A DNA stretch of 6,542 nucleotides from Candidatus Woykebacteria bacterium RIFCSPLOWO2_01_FULL_43_14 (lineage in GTDB: Bacteria; Patescibacteriota; Microgenomatia; Woykebacterales; 2-01-FULL-43-14), in the NCBI GenBank assembly GCA_001816835.1, contig MHDB01000042.1:1-6542 (forward strand), written 5' to 3'. Positions 1-5,143 of the stretch are shown one piece after another; position 1 is the stretch's first letter, and each line of letters opens with the position of its first letter. The notes under the pieces are model-generated. The model worked only from the letters and a program-made list of their open reading frames with translations. It did no database searches and was not told the origin of the DNA. The position numbers were made by a program, and so were the translations under genes.

Positions 1-50
1 TGTGGTCAAAGACCACACGCTGTTTAACTATGTGTGGCTTTCAGCCACAC
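1..50 (-). repeat. Tandem hairpins downstream of tRNA-Ser(GGA)
   Basis: Two perfect hairpins are visible. TGTGGTC-AAA-GACCACA occupies 1-17, and GTGTGGCT-TTC-AGCCACAC occupies 32-50. A third possible pairing uses the same GTGTGG/CCACAC words and reaches into the tRNA CCA end (65-70 with 45-50). Read on the minus strand they follow the tRNA directly, so they could help end or process its transcript. There is no run of U after either stem, so they are not ordinary intrinsic terminators. The repeated GTGTGG stem word suggests a modular palindromic element rather than a single terminator. Confidence 0.7.
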
Positions 51-96
51 GAAGCTTCAGCGAAGTGTGGCGGAAGGGGTGGGATTCGAACCCACG
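4..96. repeat. Left copy of a 93-bp perfect terminal inverted repeat
   Basis: This stretch is, base for base, the reverse complement of 6450-6542. It has two parts. Positions 68-96 are the CCA end, discriminator, acceptor strand and most of the T arm of tRNA-Ser(GGA), which can be alike simply because both copies are serine tRNAs. Positions 4-67 lie downstream of the tRNA and are non-coding, so their identity needs another explanation such as a repeat family, duplication or gene conversion. The identity stops inside the T arm after position 96. Positions 1-3 would extend the match if the right end of the window continued, so the true repeat is probably longer than what is visible. Confidence 0.95.
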
Positions 97-157
97 ATAG
101 CCTTACGGCTATATCCGCTTTCCAAGCGGAGGCACTCGACCACTATGCGACCCTTCC
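68..157 (-). tRNA. tRNA-Ser, anticodon GGA
   Basis: Reads UCC (and UCU by wobble) serine codons. Read on the minus strand, the acceptor arms GGAAGGG and CCCTTCC pair, followed by discriminator G and an encoded CCA (plus positions 68-70). The anticodon stem TCCGC/GCGGA encloses the loop TTGGAAA, with anticodon GGA at plus positions 121-123. The long variable arm (ATAGCC-GTAA-GGCTAT) marks it as a class II serine tRNA. The T arm contains GTTCGAATC. Total length is 90 bases including CCA. Its 3' end is inside the terminal inverted repeat. Confidence 0.97.
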
Positions 158-174
158 AGATATGAAACAGGATC

Positions 175-203
175 ATTATATTACGAAGCAGGTAAGTGCG
201 CAA
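175..203 (-). promoter_or_regulatory. Promoter of tRNA-Ser(GGA)
   Basis: On the minus strand there is a perfect -10 box TATAAT (plus 175-180) and, exactly 17 bases upstream, a weak -35 box TTGCGC (plus 198-203). Transcription would begin near 168, about ten bases before the mature tRNA 5' end at 157. The overlapping plus-strand hexamer TATATT at 177-182 could serve the neighbouring membrane protein gene in the other direction, but its -35 is poor. Confidence 0.65.
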
Positions 204-256
204 TTAAGCTTAGAACAAAATTGCGTGCCATCTTAGAAGCTGTTAGGATTTCACTA

Positions 257-664
257 ATGGCTGCTATTGATGGTTTAAGAATCTCCAAACTAACACTTCT
301 GATTCTTTCCTTATACGATTTGATGAGCGCCCCCTTTGGTATTTTGTTATCCTTAGGTTTGGCAGGTTTGGCAGGAATAACGCCTTCTTCATATTTAGAC
401 CAAGCTTACCCTTTATTGTTTTTACTTTCCTCAATTCGTATTTTGTATTTTGTCAGTGTGATTTATTTGTTCAAAAATAAGACCTGGGCCTTATATACCT
501 GTTCAGTTATTGTCGCCGCTGATCTGGTTTTACAAAGCTATATTTTTTCACAAGCCCCACGACTTAGCTACGATATTTTCCTTCTCTCAGTCCTTCTTTT
601 AAGATTTGTCTTGGCCCCACTTTCGATTGCCTATCTCTGGAATAAGCGGAAGTTATTTAGTTAG
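257..664 (+). CDS. Small four-helix integral membrane protein, function unknown
   Basis: The product is 135 residues, strongly hydrophobic, with four likely membrane spans at about 12-40, 50-72, 76-97 and 105-127, short loops and a basic tail (WNKRKLFS). No catalytic or binding motif is recognisable, and I cannot assign a family. The start is chosen at ATG 257: AGGA at 245-248 sits 8 bases upstream as a possible ribosome binding site. The frame stays open back to a TTG at 221, which would add 12 residues (MRAILEAVRISL) but has no ribosome binding site. TTGCGT at 221-226 and TAGGAT at 244-249 are 17 bases apart and would place transcription start almost at this ATG, so a very short leader is also possible. 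It lies 39 bases before murL on the same strand, but a -10 box in that gap suggests murL has its own promoter. Confidence 0.75.
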   Translation: MAAIDGLRISKLTLLILSLYDLMSAPFGILLSLGLAGLAGITPSSYLDQAYPLLFLLSSIRILYFVSVIYLFKNKTWALYTCSVIVAADLVLQSYIFSQAPRLSYDIFLLSVLLLRFVLAPLSIAYLWNKRKLFS

Positions 665-691
665 AAACAAAAATATTTCCCAACTTTAAGA

Positions 692-697
692 TATAAT
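692..697 (+). promoter_or_regulatory. -10 box just ahead of murL (leaderless start likely)
   Basis: A perfect TATAAT ends 6 bases before the murL ATG at 704, so transcription would begin at or next to the start codon. No Shine-Dalgarno sequence is seen upstream. No convincing -35 box is found at 16-18 bases, so the promoter call rests on the -10 box and its position alone. Confidence 0.5.
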
Positions 698-703
698 AAG
701 CCT

Positions 704-2128
704 ATGAGTGCAAAAGGAGTTTCGTTTGAATTTGATGGTTTTGAGTTGTCACGAAACTTAGGCAAAATTTATTTCTATTACACGCTCAAACTTAACGACA
801 ACAAAGTTTACAATTTCACCGAGACCTTGATTCTGCCGGACCCCTTACCTGATTTTTCGTTGGTACCAAAACCCACCCTTGATGAAATTCTTAAATCAGT
901 TCATTTGATCCTAGGCATAAGTTATTGGAAAACTTATTGTCCCAAAGAAATCAAGTTAAAAAAGCTGAAACTAAGTAAGGAACAGGCTCATTTCTGGAAT
1001 GTAGTCTATACCAAGGGCTTAGGAGAGTTTTTTTACGAAAACCAAATCGACTTTCACGACCTAGTTACTTTTCCTTTCAGTGAGCATGAATCGCTCCCCT
1101 TAGAGTTGAATCTCAGCGAGAAAATCCTTCTCCCTTTCGGGGGAGGGAAAGACTCCATCGTTAGTGGGGAGCTATTAAAAAAATCCACAAAAAGCCTGAC
1201 AGCTTTTGTTTTGGGAAAAAATACCCCCATTCAAGAATCTGGTGTAAAAACTTTAGGTATACCTACCCTTCAAGTGCAACGTCGTCTCGATCCTAAATTG
1301 ATGGAACTAAATCAACTAAATGGTGTCTACAATGGCCACATTCCCATCAGTGCAATTTATCATTTCGTATCTCTGCTAGTGGGTGTTCTTTGTGGTTATC
1401 GCTACATTGCTTTTTCCAATGAAGCAAGTTCGAACTTTGGAAACGTAACTTATTTGGGCGAAACAATCAATCATCAATGGAGTAAATCTTTTGAGTTTGA
1501 AACCCTTTTTAGAAACTATGTCAAAACATATCTCGTGAAAAATATTGAAATTTTCTCTTTCCTAAGACCCCTTTATGAAATCAAAATAGCCCAAGTTTTT
1601 GTCGACTTCCCAGAATACTTCAAATCGTTTAGCAGCTGCAACACCAATTTTAAGATACAGTCCCACGGTTTGCCCAACTACGCTAAAGCTACGCTGGGCA
1701 CACTTCGCCGCGATGGCTCTGCCACGCGTAGCTCGCTGAAAGCGAGCGAAGTGTGGTGTGGGAAGTGTCCGAAATGCGCTTTTGTTTTCGCGATTCTCTC
1801 TGCTTTCATCCCCAAAAAAGAGTTAGTCGATATCTTTGGAAAAAACCTGTTTAATGAGACAAGTTTAGTGACAACCTACAAACAACTACTAGGCATGACA
1901 GAGATCAAACCTTTTGACTGTGTTGGAACGCCAGAAGAATCCCAAGTGGCTTTTTACATGACCCATCAAAAAGGTGACTACGATACCGATGCTATTATGA
2001 AAATGTTTGTTGCAGAATTATTACCAAACATCACTAATTCATTAGAATCCGAAAAAGTAAAAGTCTTCCTACCTCAAAAAGAGCATCACGTTCCTGCAGA
2101 ATTCCTAACCCTATTGGAGAACCACTAA
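704..2128 (+). CDS. murL: UDP-MurNAc-L-Ala-L-Glu epimerase (MurL) carrying an in-frame repeat insertion
   Basis: MurL converts the terminal L-glutamate of UDP-MurNAc-L-Ala-L-Glu to D-glutamate in an ATP-dependent reaction. With an L-Glu-adding MurD2 it replaces the MurI/MurD route; this is known for the family from Xanthomonas. The 474-residue product shows the family's ATP-binding signature GGGKDS (146-151), the conserved SNEASSN block (238-244), SCNTNFKI (311-318) and the cysteine motif WCGKCPKC (351-358). The assignment rests on these motifs and on the adjoining murD-type gene. The frame ends at TAA 2126-2128 and overlaps the murD2 ATG by one base, indicating translational coupling. The start at 704 has a TATAAT just upstream and no ribosome binding site, so the mRNA is probably leaderless. 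Odd feature: residues about 319-350 (including AKATLGTLRRDGSATRSSLK) separate two conserved blocks and are largely encoded by nested palindromes, which looks like a repeat inserted in frame. Confidence 0.88.
   Translation: MSAKGVSFEFDGFELSRNLGKIYFYYTLKLNDNKVYNFTETLILPDPLPDFSLVPKPTLDEILKSVHLILGISYWKTYCPKEIKLKKLKLSKEQAHFWNVVYTKGLGEFFYENQIDFHDLVTFPFSEHESLPLELNLSEKILLPFGGGKDSIVSGELLKKSTKSLTAFVLGKNTPIQESGVKTLGIPTLQVQRRLDPKLMELNQLNGVYNGHIPISAIYHFVSLLVGVLCGYRYIAFSNEASSNFGNVTYLGETINHQWSKSFEFETLFRNYVKTYLVKNIEIFSFLRPLYEIKIAQVFVDFPEYFKSFSSCNTNFKIQSHGLPNYAKATLGTLRRDGSATRSSLKASEVWCGKCPKCAFVFAILSAFIPKKELVDIFGKNLFNETSLVTTYKQLLGMTEIKPFDCVGTPEESQVAFYMTHQKGDYDTDAIMKMFVAELLPNITNSLESEKVKVFLPQKEHHVPAEFLTLLENH
1682..1756 (+). 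repeat. Nested palindromic repeat inserted in frame within murL
   Basis: Three inverted repeats interlock here: AGCTACGC (1687-1694) with GCGTAGCT (1726-1733); CACACTTCGC (1699-1708) with GCGAAGTGTG (1746-1755); and GCTCGCT-GAA-AGCGAGC (1731-1747). All arms are perfect. The 12-mer AGCGAAGTGTGG at 1745-1756 also occurs at 59-70 and, inverted, at 6476-6487, and GCTGAAAGC occurs here and in the terminal repeats. The block keeps the reading frame and adds roughly 24-32 residues rich in K, R, S and T between conserved murL motifs. The edges are approximate: the right edge falls at the Trp codon of WCGKCPKC. It resembles in concept the Rickettsia palindromic elements that sit inside genes, but no sequence relation to those is claimed. 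Confidence 0.75.
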
Positions 2129-3357
2129 TGAAATTAGAAGAATTAAGAAGTCGTAAGCGGATTATCCTGGTTGGCTTTGGTGTTGAAGCTAAGGCAACTT
2201 TGGAGTATTTGGCAAAGTTTCACCCTTCTTCTCAGGTGGAAACAACTGATGAAAAAGACGGTCCTGATTATCTCGAGAAGCAAGAAGACTTTGACTTGGC
2301 GATTAGAAGTCCTGGGGTGAGAAAAGAATTTATTACCATTCCTTACACCACCGCGACCAATATTTTCTTTGCCAATGTTACCAAGCCAATCATTGGAGTC
2401 ACCGGATCAAAAGGAAAAAGTACGACTGCTAGTCTTATTCATGAAATCTTAAGTGAATCTAATATTAGCTCAGAATTGTTAGGAAATATTGGCGTGCCCA
2501 TGTTAAGTAGCTTGTTAAATCCTAAGGAACCAGACTATTACGTCTGCGAGCTCTCCAGTTTTCATCTCGATGATATCCAATATTCTCCCCACATTAGCGT
2601 GGTCACAAATCTATTCCCCGAGCACATGGACTACCATCAGGATCTGGATAACTATTACCAAGCCAAATTTAATATAACGAAGTATCAGGTAGAAAAAGAC
2701 TTCTTCGTATACAACCCTGGTTATAAACTCTTAGTTGATTGGGCAATGCAAACTAAGGCGCACCAAGTACCGGTTACAGATTCACTACCTTTTACCACTA
2801 GTCTTATCCCTTTAATTGGTGAGCATAACGTAGAAAATGTCAGGACAGCTTTAACTGTGGCCAATATTTTAAAAATCCCTACCTCAGTTCAGGCAAAGGG
2901 CGTTGAGCGTTTCAAACCGCTTCCCCACCGGTTAGAAAAGGTTGGAACTTTCAAAAACCTGACTTTCTATGATGACGCCATCGCCACAACTCCAGAGGCT
3001 ACTATTGAAGCTATTAAAGCACTACCCAAAACCAGTACCATTTTCCTTGGGGGTAAGGACCGGGGTTACGACTTCCACAGTCTTGTTAACCTTGTTTTAG
3101 ACAGCCCCATTAAAAACATTGTTCTTTTTCCAGACAGTGGTACTAAGATTAAAGAATCTCTAGACAGTCACGAAAACATTGACAAAAAAATCTTTGCGAC
3201 AGACAGTATGGAGGAGGCGGTTAGGTTTGCTTACCAAGAATCCCCACAAGGCTCGGTTGTTCTCCTATCCTGCGCGTCCCCCAGCTACAGCCTTTGGAAA
3301 AATTTCGAGGAAAAAGGGGACGAATTTCAAAAATTTGTTAAAAGGTTTGGAAGCTAA
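2128..3357 (+). CDS. murD2: UDP-MurNAc-L-alanine:L-glutamate ligase (MurD2 type)
   Basis: A cytoplasmic Mur ligase that joins glutamate to UDP-MurNAc-L-Ala with ATP. The 409-residue product has the complete ligase layout: N-terminal UDP-binding region (RIILVGFGVEAKA, 11-23), P-loop GVTGSKGKST (90-99), GNIG (119-122), ELSSFHLDDI (141-150), NLFPEHMDYH (161-170), a candidate carbamylated lysine at K180 (QAK), GEHNVENV (231-238), PHRLE (266-270), LGGKDRGYDF (307-316) and the C-terminal block LLSCASPSYSLWKNFEEKG (379-397). Where E. coli MurD has DSKATN, this protein has YDDAIATTPEAT (281-292), which together with the adjoining murL suggests the L-glutamate-specific MurD2 form; that specificity is inferred. 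The start ATG overlaps the murL stop (TAATG), and GGAG at 2116-2119 supplies a ribosome binding site 8 bases upstream. No terminator is visible before the converging gene. Confidence 0.88.
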   Translation: MKLEELRSRKRIILVGFGVEAKATLEYLAKFHPSSQVETTDEKDGPDYLEKQEDFDLAIRSPGVRKEFITIPYTTATNIFFANVTKPIIGVTGSKGKSTTASLIHEILSESNISSELLGNIGVPMLSSLLNPKEPDYYVCELSSFHLDDIQYSPHISVVTNLFPEHMDYHQDLDNYYQAKFNITKYQVEKDFFVYNPGYKLLVDWAMQTKAHQVPVTDSLPFTTSLIPLIGEHNVENVRTALTVANILKIPTSVQAKGVERFKPLPHRLEKVGTFKNLTFYDDAIATTPEATIEAIKALPKTSTIFLGGKDRGYDFHSLVNLVLDSPIKNIVLFPDSGTKIKESLDSHENIDKKIFATDSMEEAVRFAYQESPQGSVVLLSCASPSYSLWKNFEEKGDEFQKFVKRFGS

Positions 3358-3360
3358 AAG

Positions 3361-3582
3361 CTAGTCGCCAACAAATTCAAAACGGGGTTTGGTCTTGCCT
3401 TCAATTACAATAGTTTCGAGAAACATTTCTTTTGGTCTCACCCAAAGTTTACTCCGCGGGTTGTCGTATAAACACTCATAAACAACCAATTCTTCTAGGG
3501 TCTCACTGTGTCTCGCCACGCCTAATACTCGATAAAAATTACCCTTGTAATGGCGATATTTTCCAAGTTTTACTTTTCCCAT
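3361..3582 (-). CDS. DUF1653 family small protein
   Basis: The 73-residue product matches the DUF1653 pattern along its whole length: YRHYKGNFYRVLGVARHSET (10-29), then LEELVVYECLY, LWVRPKEMF, and a closing PRFEFVGD. The family is small, soluble and widespread, with no established biochemical role. The start is the only sensible ATG and gives the usual family length. No Shine-Dalgarno sequence is seen; the bases directly upstream are AT-rich (GATAAAATAT), so a very short leader is possible, but no -35 box can be matched. It converges on murD2 with only 3 bases between the stop codons, leaving no room for a separate terminator, so the two transcripts probably overlap at their 3' ends. A palindromic repeat begins about 15 bases upstream of the start. 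Confidence 0.88.
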   Translation of the reverse strand: MGKVKLGKYRHYKGNFYRVLGVARHSETLEELVVYECLYDNPRSKLWVRPKEMFLETIVIEGKTKPRFEFVGD

Positions 3583-3596
3583 ATATTTTATCGTTT

Positions 3597-3629
3597 GTCA
3601 TTGCGAAGGGTTTATCCCTGAAGCAATCT
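3597..3629. repeat. Dispersed-type palindromic repeat (GTCATTGCGA...GAAGCAATCT)
   Basis: The sequence folds as ATTGC (3600-3604) with GCAAT (3623-3627) and an inner AGGG-TTTAT-CCCT (3607-3619), with a small internal loop. The end words GTCATTGCGA and GAAGCAATCT resemble intergenic palindromic repeats known from many bacterial genomes. Only one copy lies in this window, so its dispersed nature is inferred from resemblance. It sits between the DUF1653 start and the tRNA-Arg promoter region. Confidence 0.55.
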
Positions 3630-3693
3630 TAGCACGTTGACTCTGGTGTTTTAATATGGCGGGATCAGCCTGGTTTTATTGGGGGTTCTGTAA

Positions 3694-3723
3694 TTTCCAT
3701 TTCCGAATCTAAAAAGGTATAAT
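3694..3723 (+). promoter_or_regulatory. Probable promoter of tRNA-Arg(GCG)
   Basis: A perfect -10 box TATAAT (3718-3723) lies 18 bases after TTTCCA (3694-3699), which matches the -35 consensus at four of six positions. Transcription would begin near 3730, giving about 75 bases before the tRNA. That leader contains a small hairpin, GTCCT-GG-AGGAC (3775-3786), and nothing else recognisable. The -10 box is inside the short palindrome GGTATAATACC (3716-3726). Confidence 0.5.
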
Positions 3724-3804
3724 ACCTAATGTCTACTTGCAACTAGAGCAGGTGAGAAAAGACTTTAAAGCAGTGTCCTGGAGGACTAACAAGGCCCACC
3801 ATGT

Positions 3805-3880
3805 GCCCTCGTAGCTCAGTGGATAGAGCGTTGGGTTGCGGACCCAAAGGCCGGAGGTTCGAATCCTCTCGAGGGTACCA
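3805..3880 (+). tRNA. tRNA-Arg, anticodon GCG
   Basis: The 76-base gene forms a full cloverleaf. Acceptor arms GCCCTCG and CGAGGGT pair with one G-U at the end, followed by discriminator A and an encoded CCA. The D arm has AGCTCAGTGGATAGAGC. The anticodon stem TTGGG/CCCAA encloses TTGCGGA with anticodon GCG at 3838-3840, and the T arm contains GGTTCGAATCC. It decodes CGC arginine codons. Open frames that cross this gene on both strands are artefacts of the tRNA sequence. Confidence 0.97.
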
Positions 3881-3908
3881 GCTCCCCCTACCTTCATGTT
3901 GCGTTGCT

Positions 3909-3934
3909 CCAAGAGAGAACGCGTTCTCTCTTGG
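3909..3934. terminator. Perfect 26-bp palindrome after tRNA-Arg
   Basis: Each half is the exact reverse complement of the other, with arms starting CCAAGAGAGAA and centre ACGCGT. As RNA it gives an 11-bp stem with a four-base loop, starting 28 bases after the tRNA. The following bases are pyrimidine-rich (TATTCTCTCTTCTTTCC) but lack an uninterrupted U run, so the terminator role is likely rather than certain. Perfect DNA symmetry would also suit a dimeric protein binding site. The remaining bases up to the promoter at 4040 hold nothing I can recognise. Confidence 0.5.
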
Positions 3935-4039
3935 TATTCTCTCTTCTTTCCGCTTTCTATCCATAAAGGCTAACTCACGGTTCAAAAACGCCCTTGAAGG
4001 CTTTACCCAGGTGCTTACTGAATATTATAAACCTATAGT

Positions 4040-4068
4040 TTGACTTTTAGCCTCAATCATGGTATACT
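4040..4068 (+). promoter_or_regulatory. Strong promoter of the 77-residue orphan gene
   Basis: TTGACT (4040-4045) and TATACT (4063-4068) are separated by exactly 17 bases, each matching the sigma-70 consensus at five of six positions. Transcription would begin near 4075, leaving a leader of about 20 bases that holds the ribosome binding site AGGAGGT (4084-4090). Confidence 0.8.
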
Positions 4069-4095
4069 TGTTGTATCTCAAATAGGAGGTTCATC

Positions 4096-4329
4096 GTGTC
4101 GCGACTTCCCCGCTGGGCAGCCAACCAAAAAGCCCGGGAATCCGAGCGTCGTCGAATGCTGGATGCAATCGATGACGCGAGACGAGGTGTTTTCACGGAT
4201 TTCGTGATGATCACCTCTTATGTGCAATACTCTAGCGCAGGATCGCTAGAGAGAAACTACCGTATCGACCCAGAGACCTACCACAAGTGGGTCGAGGAAG
4301 CGGCAAAGTCAAAGAAAGGAGGCAAATGA
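4096..4329 (+). CDS. 77-residue orphan protein, function unknown
   Basis: I do not recognise this protein. It starts at GTG, chosen because a near-perfect ribosome binding site AGGAGGT ends 5 bases upstream and a strong promoter lies before it. It ends at TGA. The N-terminal half is highly charged and probably helical (QKARESERRRMLDAIDDARR, 11-30). A more hydrophobic middle follows (VFTDFVMITSYVQYSS), then a charged end with a lysine/glycine tail (AAKSKKGGK). There is no signal peptide or membrane span. The coding sequence looks visibly richer in G and C than its neighbours, which may mean transfer or strong selection for expression. Promoter and ribosome binding site are the best in the window, so it is probably well expressed. 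A small nucleic-acid-associated protein is possible but only a guess. Confidence 0.7.
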   Translation: MSRLPRWAANQKARESERRRMLDAIDDARRGVFTDFVMITSYVQYSSAGSLERNYRIDPETYHKWVEEAAKSKKGGK

Positions 4330-4349
4330 GCCAGAGTAGCCCCACCCTC

Positions 4350-4401
4350 TAGGACGGATACGCCGAGCAGTTGCGAAAGCAGCCGCCGAGCGCCCGTCCT
4401 A
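4350..4401 (+). terminator. GC-rich structured RNA end or terminator between converging genes
   Basis: An outer stem TAGGACGG (4350-4357) with CCGTCCTA (4394-4401) encloses a small hairpin GTTGC-GAAA-GCAGC (4370-4383) that has a GNRA tetraloop. The hairpin is flanked by two direct copies of CGCCGAGC (4361-4368 and 4384-4391). It begins 20 bases after the TGA of the orphan gene and ends 8 bases before the stop of the potassium channel gene. Only TAAATTT follows, so as an intrinsic terminator it is weak. It could also protect the 3' end of the orphan mRNA or be a small structured RNA. Confidence 0.45.
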
Positions 4402-4409
4402 TAAATTTG

Positions 4410-5090
4410 CTATTCTTTGGCTCCTTTGATCATGTTGCGAACAACGTAGGCATCAATCGCCGCGACAAACGCGCCGAGAGCCGCGATACCCGTAAGCATT
4501 AGAAAAACAGCAACGACGCGACCTTCTGAGGTATAGGGGTAAATGTCGCCGTAACCAATCGTCGTCAGAGTCACAATCGCCCACCACAGGCTATCCCCAA
4601 AATTCCTCACATTCGGATTAACCCCATTTTCAAATTGGAAAAAAACCGAAGCTGCCGCCGTAACTAAAATCATAATCACTAGCATGATGTAGATAATGTA
4701 GGCCTGCTTGGTTCTTTTCCGCGACTCATCAATGATGATTTTTAACCTCACTGCCAGGCGGACAAATCTCAACACTTCCAAAACAGGGATTACCCTAACC
4801 AACTTCAAAGAGCGCAAAAGCTGGGTTGTGTGGCTAGTGAAAGGAATGGCGGCCAGCAATTCCCACCAATATTTCTTGAAGAACGCTTTTCGGTCAGAAG
4901 TAACGTATAAATTGTAGGTAAACTCAGCTAGAAAACAAAGCGCAATAAAAAAATCAATATTATGAACAAGACTTTTGTCTCCCTCTGACAACGGGAACAA
5001 AACATCCACGATTAAAAGAAAGACACTCAGTACCGCCAAAAAAATCATCAGTAAGTTGTTCAGTAAAATCTTTTCGGTCATATGAAGCAT
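4410..5090 (-). CDS. Voltage-sensor-type potassium channel, six-helix, no cytoplasmic domain
   Basis: The 226-residue product is an inner-membrane K+ channel subunit expected to work as a tetramer. Spans in order are S1 (about 11-33), S2 (42-64), S3 (70-86), an S4-like helix with spaced basic residues (LLRSLKLVRVIPVLEVLRFV, 91-110, continuing RLAVRLK), S5 (130-153), pore helix and selectivity filter TLTTIGYGD (174-182), and S6 (188-215). The filter is the textbook K+ signature. The protein ends about ten residues after S6, so it lacks the RCK or cyclic-nucleotide domain seen in many bacterial channels. The start at 5090 is chosen because a -10 box lies 6 bases upstream, implying a leaderless mRNA; an internal ATG three codons later (5081) is an alternative. 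It is divergent from the HD-domain gene and shares its control region. Voltage sensing is inferred from the S4 pattern. Confidence 0.9.
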   Translation of the reverse strand: MLHMTEKILLNNLLMIFLAVLSVFLLIVDVLFPLSEGDKSLVHNIDFFIALCFLAEFTYNLYVTSDRKAFFKKYWWELLAAIPFTSHTTQLLRSLKLVRVIPVLEVLRFVRLAVRLKIIIDESRKRTKQAYIIYIMLVIMILVTAAASVFFQFENGVNPNVRNFGDSLWWAIVTLTTIGYGDIYPYTSEGRVVAVFLMLTGIAALGAFVAAIDAYVVRNMIKGAKE

Positions 5091-5096
5091 ATTAAG

Positions 5097-5125
5097 AATA
5101 TACCAGAAACTTGTTGATTAGTTAA
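5097..5125 (-). promoter_or_regulatory. Promoter of the potassium channel gene
   Basis: On the minus strand, TTAACT (plus 5120-5125) and TATATT (plus 5097-5102) are 17 bases apart, matching the -35 and -10 consensus at four and five of six positions. The -10 box ends 6 bases before the ATG at 5090, so the transcript would start at the initiation codon without a leader. No ribosome binding site is present, which agrees. Confidence 0.65.
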
Positions 5126-5143
5126 ATTCTGTTTGACTAATCA
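5115..5143. promoter_or_regulatory. Operator-like inverted repeat spanning both divergent -35 boxes
   Basis: TGATTAGTTAA (5115-5125) and TTGACTAATCA (5133-5143) are inverted copies with one mismatch in eleven; the outer eight bases are perfect. The centres of the perfect arms are 21 bases apart, two helical turns, which suits a dimeric regulator. The arms contain the -35 boxes of the channel promoter and the HD gene promoter, so a bound protein would block both. No regulator gene is seen next to it. Part of the symmetry comes from the -35 boxes themselves; the shared AATCA next to each one is the extra signal. Confidence 0.5.

Noticed and set aside
1..50. CRISPR-like repeats from the recurring GTGTGG/CCACAC words
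   Set aside because: No regular repeat-spacer spacing; the words are arms of adjacent hairpins.
30..236. Plus-strand open frame of 68 codons at the left edge
   Set aside because: It runs antisense through tRNA-Ser(GGA) and gives the typical tRNA-derived peptide GRGGIRTHDS; not a protein gene.
3179..3364. Open frame of 61 codons within the end of murD2
   Set aside because: Out-of-frame shadow of the conserved C-terminal Mur ligase region.
3432..3632. Plus-strand open frame opposite the DUF1653 gene
   Set aside because: The minus-strand product matches a known family along its full length; this is its shadow.
3743..3985. Minus-strand open frame of 80 codons across tRNA-Arg
   Set aside because: Its core (PREDSNLRPLGPQP) is the familiar antisense translation of a tRNA.
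3801..4043. Plus-strand open frame starting just before tRNA-Arg
   Set aside because: It translates the tRNA itself and then the palindrome; the ATG at 3801 is four bases before the mature tRNA.
4327..4404. TGA read as glycine (code 25), extending the orphan protein to TAA at 4402
   Set aside because: The extension would run through the GC-rich stem structure, and no other gene here has an internal TGA; the standard code explains everything.
4708..4917. Plus-strand open frame opposite the potassium channel
   Set aside because: Overlaps the S3-S4 coding region of a clear channel gene and has no start signals.
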